A program made the position numbers and the translations under genes. A stretch of DNA of 64,000 nt from Streptomyces sp. WZ.A104 (GTDB lineage: Bacteria > Actinomycetota > Actinomycetes > Streptomycetales > Streptomycetaceae): positions 62,001 through 126,000 of the forward strand of contig NZ_NWVL01000001.1 of NCBI RefSeq assembly GCF_002382885.1, written 5' to 3'. The notes below the pieces were generated by a model. That model made no database searches. It worked only from the letters and a program-made list of their open reading frames with translations, and was not told the origin of the DNA. This document shows positions 1-7,933 of the stretch, one piece after another. The stretch's first letter is position 1, and each line of letters starts with the position of its first letter.

Positions 1-2
1 GG

Positions 3-569
3 TTCGCCGCCGACCACTTCGACGTCGTGCCGGACCTGCTGACCTTCGCGAAGGGCGTCAACTCCGGTTACGTACCGCTCGGCGGCGTCGCCATCAGCGC
101 CGAGATCGCCGCGACCTTCGAGACCCGCCCGTACCCCGGCGGCCTCACCTACTCCGGCCACCCGCTGGCCTGTGCCGCCGCCGTCGCCACCATCCAGGTG
201 ATGGAGGACGAGAGGGTCGTCGAGCACGCGGCCCGGATCGGCGAGACCGTCCTCGGCCCCGGCCTGCGCGAACTCGCCGAGCGCCACCCCTCCGTCGGCG
301 AGGTGCGCGGTCTCGGCGCGTTCTGGGCACTGGAGCTGGTCCGCAACCGCGAGACCCGTGAGCCGCTCGTCCCGTACAACGCCTCGGGCGAGGCCAACGC
401 CCCGATGGCCGCCTTCGGCGCGGCGGCGAAGAAGCAGGGGCTGTGGCCGTTCATCAACATGAACCGGACCCACGCCGTCCCCGCTTGCAACGTCACCGAG
501 GCCGAGGCCAAGGAGGGCCTCGCGGCGCTGGACATCGCACTCTCCGTGGCCGACGAGCACACGGTGTAG
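3..569 (+). CDS. Class III pyridoxal-phosphate aminotransferase, C-terminal part (5' end outside window)
   Basis: The open frame enters from the left edge (codons from base 3) and ends at a TAG at 567-569, so about 189 C-terminal residues are visible. The segment FAKGVNSGYVPLGG matches the PLP-binding lysine region of class III (omega/ornithine-type) aminotransferases, and TYSGHPLACAAA followed by a small C-terminal domain is also typical. This family transfers amino groups between amines or amino acids and 2-oxoacids in the cytoplasm. The substrate cannot be read from this part. It is followed by a strong hairpin at 654-691, so it appears to end a transcription unit. A GntR regulator gene follows in the same direction and could control it, but that is inference. 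Confidence 0.9.
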   Translation, partial: FAADHFDVVPDLLTFAKGVNSGYVPLGGVAISAEIAATFETRPYPGGLTYSGHPLACAAAVATIQVMEDERVVEHAARIGETVLGPGLRELAERHPSVGEVRGLGAFWALELVRNRETREPLVPYNASGEANAPMAAFGAAAKKQGLWPFINMNRTHAVPACNVTEAEAKEGLAALDIALSVADEHTV

Positions 570-653
570 CGCCCGTACGTCCGGCCGGCGCGTACGCCAG
601 GTAACCGGACGATCCGCTTCCGTACGCTATCGGCCCCGGAAGTGCCCCCAGTC

Positions 654-691
654 GGCCGCCGCCGTGCCCGGAAACGGGCACGGCGGCGGCC
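654..691 (+). terminator. Strong GC hairpin after the aminotransferase gene
   Basis: A perfect 17-base inverted repeat (654-670 with 675-691) encloses a GAAA loop. There is no clear T tract, which is usual for Streptomyces terminators. It lies 85 bases after the aminotransferase stop codon and before the GntR gene, and most likely ends transcription of the former. Confidence 0.8.
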
Positions 692-697
692 CTGGCT

Positions 698-722
698 TAA
701 GGTGACCCGAGCCTAAGGTGAC
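698..722 (+). promoter_or_regulatory. Direct repeat TAAGGTGAC, possible operator
   Basis: TAAGGTGAC occurs twice (698-706 and 714-722), 16 bases apart start to start, just after the hairpin and 62 bases before the GntR start codon. It could be a regulator binding site or part of the promoter. This is inference from position and repetition only. Confidence 0.3.
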
Positions 723-783
723 TGACCCTGACCGGGAACGACCGGCCGAAGGGGATGAACAGGGATGAACGGGAGGAACCGGT

Positions 784-1467
784 ATGGGCCCGAGTGGAGG
801 TGTGACCCGCAGTACCCTGCGCCAGCAGATCGCCGACGCGCTGCGTGACGAGGTGCTCGCAGGGCGTCTCCCGCCGGGCCGGGAGTTCACGGTCAAGCAG
901 ATCGCCGTGCAGTACGGGGTCTCCGCGACGCCCGTCCGCGAGGCCCTGTTCGACCTCTCCGCGCAGGGGCTCCTCGCCTCCGACCAGCACCGGGGGTTCC
1001 AGGTCCGCGAGTTCAGCGTCGCCGACTACCGTGCGATGACCGAGGCCCGGGCCCTCGTCGTCGAGGGCCTTTTCCGCGACCCCGCCGCCCGGGTCGCGGT
1101 CCGGCCCGACAGCCTCGCCTCGATCCGGCGGCGGGCGGCGGAGGCGGTCCGCGCGGCGAAGGGCGGCGACCTGGACGTACTGATCGGGTACGACCTGCGG
1201 TTCTGGCGGGAGCTGGGTCAGTTCGTGCTCAACCCCTACATCGCCGACTTCCTCACCAAACTCCGCGTCCAGGCCTGGATGTTCGCCGTGCACCGGCTAC
1301 GCGGCGAGAACGGTGAGGGCGCGGACGGGAGCGCCCTGTGGGACGGTCACGAGGAACTGGTCGAGGCCATCGCCCGGGGCGACCACGAGCAGGTCCACGC
1401 CACCCTGCACTCCTACTACGCGCACGCACTGGCCTGGGCGGACCGCCTGGAGGCGCAAGAGCGGTGA
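784..1467 (+). CDS. GntR-family transcriptional regulator (FadR/FCD type)
   Basis: A 227-residue protein. Residues about 8-75 form a GntR winged helix-turn-helix: LRQQIADALRDEVLAG, then VSATPVREALFDLS as the recognition region. The all-helical C-terminal half, with arginine and histidine positions, fits an FCD ligand-binding domain, which usually senses small carboxylic acids. The ATG at 784 is preceded by GGGAGGAA at 771-778, a good ribosome site. It lies downstream of a class III aminotransferase gene, which is a plausible target. The ligand is unknown. The family call is secure; the FCD subfamily is likely. Confidence 0.88.
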   Translation: MGPSGGVTRSTLRQQIADALRDEVLAGRLPPGREFTVKQIAVQYGVSATPVREALFDLSAQGLLASDQHRGFQVREFSVADYRAMTEARALVVEGLFRDPAARVAVRPDSLASIRRRAAEAVRAAKGGDLDVLIGYDLRFWRELGQFVLNPYIADFLTKLRVQAWMFAVHRLRGENGEGADGSALWDGHEELVEAIARGDHEQVHATLHSYYAHALAWADRLEAQER

Positions 1468-1498
1468 GCCCCGAGGGCCCTGCGAGCCTTGCGGGGCT

Positions 1499-1611
1499 CC
1501 GAGTCGGGCCCCGAGTCGGGCCCCGAGTCGGGCCGCGGGTCGGGCCGCGGGTCGGGCCGCGCGGCAAGCTCTGTACAGCCCTCCGGACAGCCCTCCGGGC
1601 AGCCCTCCGGT
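1499..1611. repeat. Two blocks of 12-bp tandem repeats
   Basis: Five 12-bp units of the form (C/G)CG(A/G)GTCGGGCC fill 1499-1558. After a 17-base spacer, three units of CAGCCCTCCGG(A/G/T) fill 1576-1611. The block lies in the 235-bp gap between the GntR gene and the next gene. Units are contiguous, so this is a minisatellite and not a CRISPR array. I see no gene in the gap. Confidence 0.85.
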
Positions 1612-1702
1612 CTCTCCGTTCTCCCTGGGGCACTGTGCGTGAGGTTCCGCCCGCATTACGCTGTCCCGACGATCGCCCGAACCCGTTGGAGAGCGAGACT
1701 TC

Positions 1703-2353
1703 GTGGCCTGTGACCTGTGGCTGGTCCCCCTCGTCGACGTGCTGTGCCACAGCGCCGACAATCCGTTCGCCGAAGAGATCGCCGTCTACGACAAGGCGTT
1801 GAACGACGCGGGCCTGCCGCCCGTCCCCGTCTACGCGTACATGCCGGGCCTCACGGGAGACGTCGCCCCCGTGGCGGGCTTCGACTACGACGCCCTGCAC
1901 TTTCTGCGCCGCGCCTATCTGCTCCAGCTGAGCGGCCTCGCCGTCACCCCGGTCGCCGGTCTCGACGGTGACTACGAGCAGTTGCTGGAGATGTTCGAAC
2001 AGGGCGCGCAGCAGTCGCATCTGGTCTGGCACTACGACCACGCGGGGGCGTACGTCCCCGTGGACTTCCCGGCGCCGCTCTCCGACGACGCGCTCCTGGC
2101 GGGCGGCGGCCCGCTGGGCTCCGCGCACGGGCTGCTGCGGGAGCTGGAGTTCGTCGCACCGGCCATCGGCATCGACCCGGCCAACCCCCCGGCCGCCCCG
2201 CAACCACCCGCGGGCCCCACGGCCCTGGAGCAGCCGGCGGACCCGATCCCCTACGACGACAGCCCGTTCGCCCGGGAACGCCACGTGTGGCTGGGCCTCC
2301 ACGCGGCGGCGACCCGCAGCCTGGCACAGGGCTCAATGATCATCTTCAGTTGA
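1703..2353 (+). CDS. Unrecognised conserved-type Streptomyces protein (216 aa)
   Basis: I do not recognise a family. The frame starts with GTG at 1703 (MACDLWLVPLVDVL) after a purine-rich GGAGAGCGAGA stretch and encodes an acidic soluble protein with no signal peptide or membrane segment. Codon use is normal high-GC Streptomyces, so it is likely real. Residues about 155-175 form a proline/alanine linker, and a short tail rich in aromatic and charged residues follows. It is convergent with the SLATT-protein gene, with a terminator-like repeat between them. Function is unknown. Confidence 0.75.
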   Translation: MACDLWLVPLVDVLCHSADNPFAEEIAVYDKALNDAGLPPVPVYAYMPGLTGDVAPVAGFDYDALHFLRRAYLLQLSGLAVTPVAGLDGDYEQLLEMFEQGAQQSHLVWHYDHAGAYVPVDFPAPLSDDALLAGGGPLGSAHGLLRELEFVAPAIGIDPANPPAAPQPPAGPTALEQPADPIPYDDSPFARERHVWLGLHAAATRSLAQGSMIIFS

Positions 2354-2415
2354 CCGCGACGGGCTGGGGACCCGGCCCGCGCGCTCTACCTGCGGGCGGG
2401 GGCAGGGGGCGCTGA

Positions 2416-2467
2416 AATCCAGCCCGTCCGGCGATTGAGGCCCGGGGCCGGGGGCAGCGCCCCCGAA
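2416..2467. repeat. Streptomyces-type intergenic repeat with GC hairpin
   Basis: The segment starts AATCCAGCCCGTCCGGCGAT, continues TTGAGG, and ends in a 7-base stem (2449-2455 with 2459-2465, loop AGC). From memory this resembles a sequence found in many copies between convergent genes of Streptomyces genomes. It sits exactly between two convergent genes and probably works as a two-way terminator. I found no second copy in this window. Confidence 0.6.
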
Positions 2468-2473
2468 GCAACC

Positions 2474-3295
2474 TCACCGCGCCCCCGGCTCCGGCGGCCG
2501 CTGCCGCGGCATGTTCGGCCGGGCCGCCACCGACGGCACCGAGAACCGCCCCTGCACCGCCCCCGACTCCGCCCGTCCGCCCGCGCTTCCGGTGACCAGC
2601 GCCTGCATGCCCATCGGCGCGGGCCCGGCCCGGAACTCCACCATCCAGTCCGCCGTCTCCGACCGCACCAGCTCGGTGACGTCCTCGGAGAACCTCCGCA
2701 GCACCCCCAGACACCGCTCCGCCGCCTCGCTGGCCGTGCCCTCGGCCGGCCCGAGCATCTCCCGTACGCACTCCGAGGCCCAGTCGAACTGGAGCACCTG
2801 GAGCCGTCGGTGCACGGCCTGGGCCGTGGCGAGGTTCCTTATCCAGCCGGAGGTGAGGCCGAAGTACCGGTCGCAGGCCATGCAGGCGGCGCCGAGGAGC
2901 AGTGACAGATAGCCCCACCCGGCCGAGCCGCTCAGCGCACCGGTCAGATCGAGCAGCGGGAGGGCCGCCCCGGCGATCACCCCGGCGGCGGTGCCCATTC
3001 GCAGGGCCCGCGCTCCCCGGCGCTTCCAGACCCGGTCCTTGAGGTACCAGTCGGCGGTGTCCAGGGCCCCTGCCTCGACCCAGCGGTAGAGCTCGTCCAG
3101 CCGCTCGGCGGGCTCGCCCCAGTCGCCGAGCGGGAAGGGGCGTCCGGTCAGATCGCGCCCCCCGGCGCGGCCGGTGGCGCTGTCTGCGGTCCTGGCCCCG
3201 TTCCCGGTAGCGGAACTATCCGCTCCGTTCTCACCGGATCCCGCATCGGACTCCTTGCGGGGCGGCCCCTCGGGCTGCATCTCCGGCTGACTCAC
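2474..3295 (-). CDS. SLATT-domain two-transmembrane protein
   Basis: A 273-residue protein. After a polar N-terminal region (about residues 1-55), a helix-rich segment leads into two hydrophobic spans, MGTAAGVIAGAALPLLDLTG and GWGYLSLLLGAACMACDRYF, joined by a short loop. A long cytoplasmic helical part follows, then a disordered glycine/arginine tail. This is the layout of SLATT proteins, two-helix membrane effectors found in nucleotide-signalling conflict systems. Here it sits alone next to YbaB/RecR. I chose GTG at 3295 because AGGAG lies 7 bases upstream (3303-3307); the longest frame starts at 3355 without such a site. Whether it has a defence role is open. Confidence 0.7.
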   Translation of the reverse strand: MSQPEMQPEGPPRKESDAGSGENGADSSATGNGARTADSATGRAGGRDLTGRPFPLGDWGEPAERLDELYRWVEAGALDTADWYLKDRVWKRRGARALRMGTAAGVIAGAALPLLDLTGALSGSAGWGYLSLLLGAACMACDRYFGLTSGWIRNLATAQAVHRRLQVLQFDWASECVREMLGPAEGTASEAAERCLGVLRRFSEDVTELVRSETADWMVEFRAGPAPMGMQALVTGSAGGRAESGAVQGRFSVPSVAARPNMPRQRPPEPGAR

Positions 3296-3593
3296 CGGGG
3301 CACTCCTCTGCACTCTGACGGACGGGACGGCTCCCGTGGTGTAACTCTGCGTCACTGAATATGTGCGCTCGTGCGCCGTTGCGCATGCCCTTCCTACCGC
3401 CGAATGGTGGGCTGGGGGGCCGAAATCGCGGGATTCCCGCCTGGGCGGGGCCGCTGGTCAGGTATAGGAGCCCTCACGGCGGTTCTGGAATCTCACCCGA
3501 AAGAGTTGGTCACCGGTGGGTGGAGCGCGGCGACCGGGGAGCACGTAGGCTCGGCATACCGAAACATTTGTCGTCGAAATGCCAGGAGTGACC

Positions 3594-3938
3594 GTGATTC
3601 CCGGTGGTGGCCAGCCCAATATGCAGCAGTTGCTCCAGCAGGCCCAGAAGATGCAGCAGGATCTCGCCGCGGCCCAGGAGGAACTGGCCAGGACCGAGGT
3701 CGAAGGACAGGCGGGCGGCGGCCTCGTGAAGGCCACCGTGACCGGCTCCGGCGAACTGCGCGCCCTGGTGATCGACCCGAAGGCGGTGGACCCGGAGGAC
3801 ACGGAGACGCTCGCCGATCTCGTCGTCGCGGCCGTCCAGGCGGCCAACGAGAACGCGCAGGCGTTGCAGCAGGAGAAGCTCGGCCCGCTGGCGCAGGGCC
3901 TGGGCGGCGGTGGCGGCATCCCCGGCCTGCCGTTCTGA
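3594..3938 (+). CDS. YbaB/EbfC-family nucleoid-associated protein
   Basis: A 114-residue protein beginning [20 protein letters not shown]. It has the YbaB/EbfC pattern: an N-terminal amphipathic helix rich in Gln/Lys, then [29 protein letters not shown], and a C-terminal helix with a glycine-rich tail. These small dimers bind DNA and are usually encoded just before recR. I prefer GTG at 3594 over ATG at 3579 because AGGAG (3584-3588) lies 5 bases before it. recR follows in the same direction after 94 bases, the classical arrangement, so a joint role in recombination repair or nucleoid structure is inferred. Confidence 0.92.
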   Translation: MIPGGGQPNMQQLLQQAQKMQQDLAAAQEELARTEVEGQAGGGLVKATVTGSGELRALVIDPKAVDPEDTETLADLVVAAVQAANENAQALQQEKLGPLAQGLGGGGGIPGLPF

Positions 3939-4032
3939 CGCCGTTCTGACCGGACTCCCAGGGGTCCGGGCCCTACTGGTACCGACCCGTACCCACTACG
4001 GTACGGAGCAGGAAGCGAAGAAAGGCGTTCCG

Positions 4033-4632
4033 TTGTACGAAGGCGTTGTTCAGGACCTCATCGACGAACTGGGCAGGCTGCCCGGCGTCGGTCCCAAGAG
4101 CGCGCAGCGGATCGCCTTTCACGTCCTTCAGGCCGAGCCCACGGACGTGCGCCGGCTGGCCCACGCCCTCCTGGAGGTCAAGGACAAGGTCCGGTTCTGC
4201 GCCGTGTGCGGCAATGTCGCGCAGCAGGAGCAGTGCGGGATCTGCCGGGATACGCGCCGCGACGTGAGCGTCATCTGCGTCGTCGAGGAGCCCAAGGATG
4301 TCGTGGCGATCGAGCGGACGCGTGAGTTCCGGGGTCGCTACCACGTTCTGGGCGGGGCGATCAGCCCCATCGAGGGAGTGGGCCCGGACGATCTGCGCAT
4401 CCGTGAGCTGCTGGCCCGGCTCGCGGACGGCTCCATCACGGAGCTGATCCTCGCGACCGACCCCAACCTGGAGGGCGAGGCCACCGCGACGTATCTGGCG
4501 CGGATGGTCAAGCCGATGGGCCTGAAGGTGACCCGGCTGGCCAGCGGTCTGCCGGTCGGCGGCGATCTGGAGTACGCCGACGAGGTCACTCTGGGCCGCG
4601 CGTTCGAGGGGAGGCGGCTGCTGGATGTCTGA
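4033..4632 (+). CDS. recR: Recombination mediator protein RecR
   Basis: A 199-residue protein, the usual RecR length. Order of parts: helix-hairpin-helix ([15 protein letters not shown]), four-cysteine zinc finger ([16 protein letters not shown]), Toprim domain starting near [17 protein letters not shown], and the C-terminal region with [14 protein letters not shown]. RecR with RecO and RecF loads RecA on single-stranded gaps. The start is a TTG at 4033 ([14 protein letters not shown]) with GAAAGG upstream at 4019-4024; the frame is open further upstream but without family similarity. It follows ybaB and precedes the DUF5063 gene, as I recall for other Streptomyces. Confidence 0.96.
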   Translation: MYEGVVQDLIDELGRLPGVGPKSAQRIAFHVLQAEPTDVRRLAHALLEVKDKVRFCAVCGNVAQQEQCGICRDTRRDVSVICVVEEPKDVVAIERTREFRGRYHVLGGAISPIEGVGPDDLRIRELLARLADGSITELILATDPNLEGEATATYLARMVKPMGLKVTRLASGLPVGGDLEYADEVTLGRAFEGRRLLDV

Positions 4633-4724
4633 CCCCGCGGCGGTACGCCCCCGATCCCGGCCCCGCACTTACGCACTGTCGTCCGCTTCACCGTCTGTGA
4701 CCGCGCCCACGGGAGGTCCCCTCG

Positions 4725-5384
4725 ATGTCTGACGCCACGCTGAACTCCGTCACGCAGGACCCGGGCGACTTCGCCGTCCAGATCGCGGACCAGATCAAGA
4801 CGTTCATCGTCGCGGTCACCGAGGTGTCCAGGGTCGAGGAGCCGGAGGAAGCCGTTCCGGTGCTTCTCCTCCAGGTCTCGCAGCTCCTGCTCGCGGGCGG
4901 CCGCCTCGGTGCGTACGAGGACGTCCTGCCCGACGAGCGCTACGAACCGGACCTCGGCGCGGAGCCGGACGCGGACGGCCTGCGCGAGCGGTTCGCGGCG
5001 CTCCTGGAGCCGATCGACGTCTACTCCGAGGTCTTCGACCCGTACGAGCCCCGCAAGGCCCCCGTCCCGCACCGCATCTCCGACGACCTCGCCGACCTGG
5101 TCACCGACCTCGGCCACGGCCTGGCCCACTACGAGGCCGACCGCACGGCCGAGGCGCTGTGGTGGTGGCAGTTCTCGTACTTCTCCAACTGGGGCTCCAC
5201 CGCCTCCGCCACGCTGCGCGCCCTCCAGTCCCTGGTCGCCCACATCCGCCTGGGCCAGCCCCTGGAGGAACTGGACGGCCTGGACACCGACCAGGACCCG
5301 GGCGAGGAGGACCTCGCCGAGGAGGCGGGCCGCGTGATGCTGGAGGAGATCGCGGGGCCTCTGGGGCTGCGGCCGGTGAAGTAG
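4725..5384 (+). CDS. DUF5063-family protein
   Basis: A 219-residue acidic soluble protein that I recognise as the DUF5063 family, which regularly follows recR in Streptomyces. The ATG at 4725 has GGGAGG at 4711-4716. The sequence is mostly helical with many Asp/Glu, no membrane segment and no catalytic motif that I can name. It lies 92 bases after recR in the same direction and may be co-transcribed. Function is unknown; a supporting role to the recombination cluster is only a guess from position. Confidence 0.85.
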   Translation: MSDATLNSVTQDPGDFAVQIADQIKTFIVAVTEVSRVEEPEEAVPVLLLQVSQLLLAGGRLGAYEDVLPDERYEPDLGAEPDADGLRERFAALLEPIDVYSEVFDPYEPRKAPVPHRISDDLADLVTDLGHGLAHYEADRTAEALWWWQFSYFSNWGSTASATLRALQSLVAHIRLGQPLEELDGLDTDQDPGEEDLAEEAGRVMLEEIAGPLGLRPVK

Positions 5385-5390
5385 CCCCTG

Positions 5391-5450
5391 CTCCCGGCCG
5401 CCGACCTCCTGGCCGCCGACCTCCCGGCCGCCGACCTCCCGGCCGCCGAC
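5391..5450. repeat. Four tandem 15-bp repeats
   Basis: The unit CTCCCGGCCGCCGAC is repeated four times end to end (5391-5405, 5406-5420, 5421-5435, 5436-5450), with one C-to-T change in the second copy. It follows the DUF5063 stop codon by six bases. It is non-coding, with no spacer structure. Confidence 0.9.
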
Positions 5451-5593
5451 GCGGAGCCCGTCTCCGTGGGCTGAGCTGCCCGTTCTCCCGCGTACCGGCC
5501 CGATATTCATAGCGGGCCGACGGACCTGATTGTTAATCTCCCCCAGCCCTTGATCACTGATCTTCGAGGGCCGAACAGGGGAGGGGAACGCGC

Positions 5594-7711
5594 ATGACGG
5601 GACGTACCGGACATGGACGAGCGAGACGGGCGGCCACCGCGGTGGTGATCGCCGCCGGGACGGTGCTGGCGACGCCGGGCACCGTACTGGCGGCAGTGGG
5701 CGGGCTCCCGCCGAAGCAGCCGCTGGTCGCCGATCTGAAGACGGGCGGCGCGGCGTGCGTCTTTGGCGAGGACCGTCCGTACGTGATGAACGTTCCGCAG
5801 GTGACGGCCCGGTTGTACGGGCCCGGCGACGGCCAGTCCGGTGAAGTGGGCCGGGTCCGGGGCGAGTTCGAGGCGTGGTGGCGGGGCGAGGGCGGTGCCG
5901 AGGAGCGCGTGACCCTGACCACCGCGATGAAGGGCGACACCGCCCCGTTCAGCTGGCAGCTGCCGAGCACCGTTCCCGACGGCACCGTCGTGTCCTGGCG
6001 GGTGCGCGCCGCCAACGACGACGGGACATCGGCCTGGAGCAGCGAAGGGGCGGGCGCGCCCTGCGAGTTCGTCTACGACCGCACCCTGCCCGACGCCCCG
6101 GTAGTCACCTCCGCCGACTACCCGGACGACGACGTCTGGCGGCCCGGTGTCGGTGTCCGGGGGACCTTCCACGTCACGGCGCAGGCCGACGACGTCGTCT
6201 CCTACGCCTACTCCTTCATCGGCGGGCCGCAGAAGACCGTCGAGGCCGGGCCCGACGGATCGGCCGAGATCCGTTTCCTGCCGGAGCGGACCGGCCGGCA
6301 GACCCTCTCCGTGCAGGCGCAGGACCGGGCGGGCAACCGTGGTCCGCGCACCGACCACGCGTTCCTGATCGGCGCGGGGCCCGCCCCGGTGGCGCGGTGG
6401 AAGCTCGCCGACGCGGCGGGCTCCCGCTCGGCCGCCGCGGAGACCGGCACCCCGGCCCGGGCGGGCAAGGGCGTCACGTTCGGCGCGCCCGCGCCCTCCG
6501 GCACCCCGCTCACCTCCACCGCCTCGCTCGACGGATCGGGCCACGGCTTCCTGACCCCGGGCGCCCCGGTCGTCGTCGACACCGCGAAGGACTTCGCGGT
6601 GGGCGGCTGGGTGCGGCCGGCGCGCGTGGACGGCACCCGTACGGTCCTCTCGCAGGACGCGGGCACGGCACGCGCCTTCACCCTGGGCCTGACCCGGGCC
6701 GGGACGGGACCCGCCTGGTCGTTCTCCGTCGGCGGCGCGAAGGTCACGGGCGGGCTGCCCGAGACCGGCGGCTGGGCCCATGTGCTCGGCCAGTACGACG
6801 CGGAGACCGGCACGGCCCGGCTGTACGTGAACGGCCGCGCGGTCGGCGAGGAGACGGCCGCCGTCCCCGTGGCGGGCGAGGGCGACTTCCAGCTCGGCCG
6901 GGCGCGCGGGGCGCGGGGCTACCGGGACCGCTGGCAGGGCGAGATCGGTGACGTAAGGGCGTACGACCGGATCGTCGTGCCGGACGAGCTGACGGCCCTC
7001 GCCACCCGTGCCGCGCGGCAGCTCGGCCACTGGGCGCTCGACACCGCGCCGGACGGCCTCGCCCCGGAGACGGGCGGGGGAGCACCACTCAAGCTGGGCG
7101 CCGGGGCCTCGGTCTTCCGCCTCGACGAGCCGTGCGACCCGTTGGACCTGGAGTGCTCCCAGGACTGGCCGCTGGAGGGGGACGGCCACCTCCGCCTCGA
7201 CGGCGTCTCGGGTCACGCAGCCACGGACGCACCCGTCGTCGACACCACCGGCAGCTTCACCGTCAGCGCCCGCGTCCGGCTCGCCGACGACGACCCGGCG
7301 GCGCCGATGACGGCGATCTCCCAGGGCGGCGAGCACGGTGACGCCTTCAAGGTGCGCTTCGACCCGGAGAACTCCAGCTGGGACCTGGTGATGTCGCACG
7401 CCGACGAGCCGGGTGCGCCGGAGACCGTGCTCAGCCGGATCGAGTGGCCCGACGGCGGCATGGGGGCGGGCCACCGGGTGACCGTGGTCCATGACGCCTC
7501 CGCGAAGCAGGTGTCGTTCTACCTCGACGGGGTGAAGTACGCGGAGGGCGGCACGGCGGACTTCGACGCCGCCTGGAAGAGCACGGGCGGGCTCCAGCTC
7601 GGCCGGGGCCGCACGGCCGACGGGTGGGGCGAGCAGCTGCGCGGCGTGGTGGACAGCGTGTACGCCTTCGCGGGTGTGCTGTCCGAGACGGAGATCCAGC
7701 AGTTGCCGTAG
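5594..7711 (+). CDS. Secreted LamG-domain (concanavalin A-like) protein
   Basis: A 705-residue protein. The N-terminus (RARRAATAVVIAAGTVLATPG, ending near LAAVG) is a Sec signal peptide, so the product is secreted. Residues about 40-260 look like beta-sandwich/fibronectin-like repeats (for example DGTSAWSSEGAGAPCEFVYDRT). Two LamG/concanavalin-like domains follow, roughly 270-460 (KDFAVGGWVRP, TARLYVNGRAVGEE, GEIGDVRAYDR) and 480-705 (SFTVSARVRL, VSFYLDGVKYAEGG). Such domains bind carbohydrate or peptidoglycan. No catalytic domain is visible, so a binding or surface role is more likely than an enzyme. The ribosome site AGGGGAGGGGAA precedes the ATG. Confidence 0.85.
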   Translation: MTGRTGHGRARRAATAVVIAAGTVLATPGTVLAAVGGLPPKQPLVADLKTGGAACVFGEDRPYVMNVPQVTARLYGPGDGQSGEVGRVRGEFEAWWRGEGGAEERVTLTTAMKGDTAPFSWQLPSTVPDGTVVSWRVRAANDDGTSAWSSEGAGAPCEFVYDRTLPDAPVVTSADYPDDDVWRPGVGVRGTFHVTAQADDVVSYAYSFIGGPQKTVEAGPDGSAEIRFLPERTGRQTLSVQAQDRAGNRGPRTDHAFLIGAGPAPVARWKLADAAGSRSAAAETGTPARAGKGVTFGAPAPSGTPLTSTASLDGSGHGFLTPGAPVVVDTAKDFAVGGWVRPARVDGTRTVLSQDAGTARAFTLGLTRAGTGPAWSFSVGGAKVTGGLPETGGWAHVLGQYDAETGTARLYVNGRAVGEETAAVPVAGEGDFQLGRARGARGYRDRWQGEIGDVRAYDRIVVPDELTALATRAARQLGHWALDTAPDGLAPETGGGAPLKLGAGASVFRLDEPCDPLDLECSQDWPLEGDGHLRLDGVSGHAATDAPVVDTTGSFTVSARVRLADDDPAAPMTAISQGGEHGDAFKVRFDPENSSWDLVMSHADEPGAPETVLSRIEWPDGGMGAGHRVTVVHDASAKQVSFYLDGVKYAEGGTADFDAAWKSTGGLQLGRGRTADGWGEQLRGVVDSVYAFAGVLSETEIQQLP

Positions 7712-7933
7712 CGGGACGTGTCCCGGCTCGCGCTTTGCGTGCGGAAGGTGTGGGCTGGGACACAAACGGGAGTGCTCCGGGGCCTACGGGGCAACAGCCC
7801 CCTACGAGCGGTTCGGAACGACACGCCGTACCGGGTGATGAGCGGGACATCTCATCATCTGGTATGGACGGGTCGATTCCGGGCTGCTCGTTAAACTGAG
7901 CCGACCGCAGTAATGACTGAGCGAGGAGCGCAC

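Noticed and set aside
1499..1611. Possible CRISPR array
   Set aside because: Units are contiguous 12-mers without spacers.
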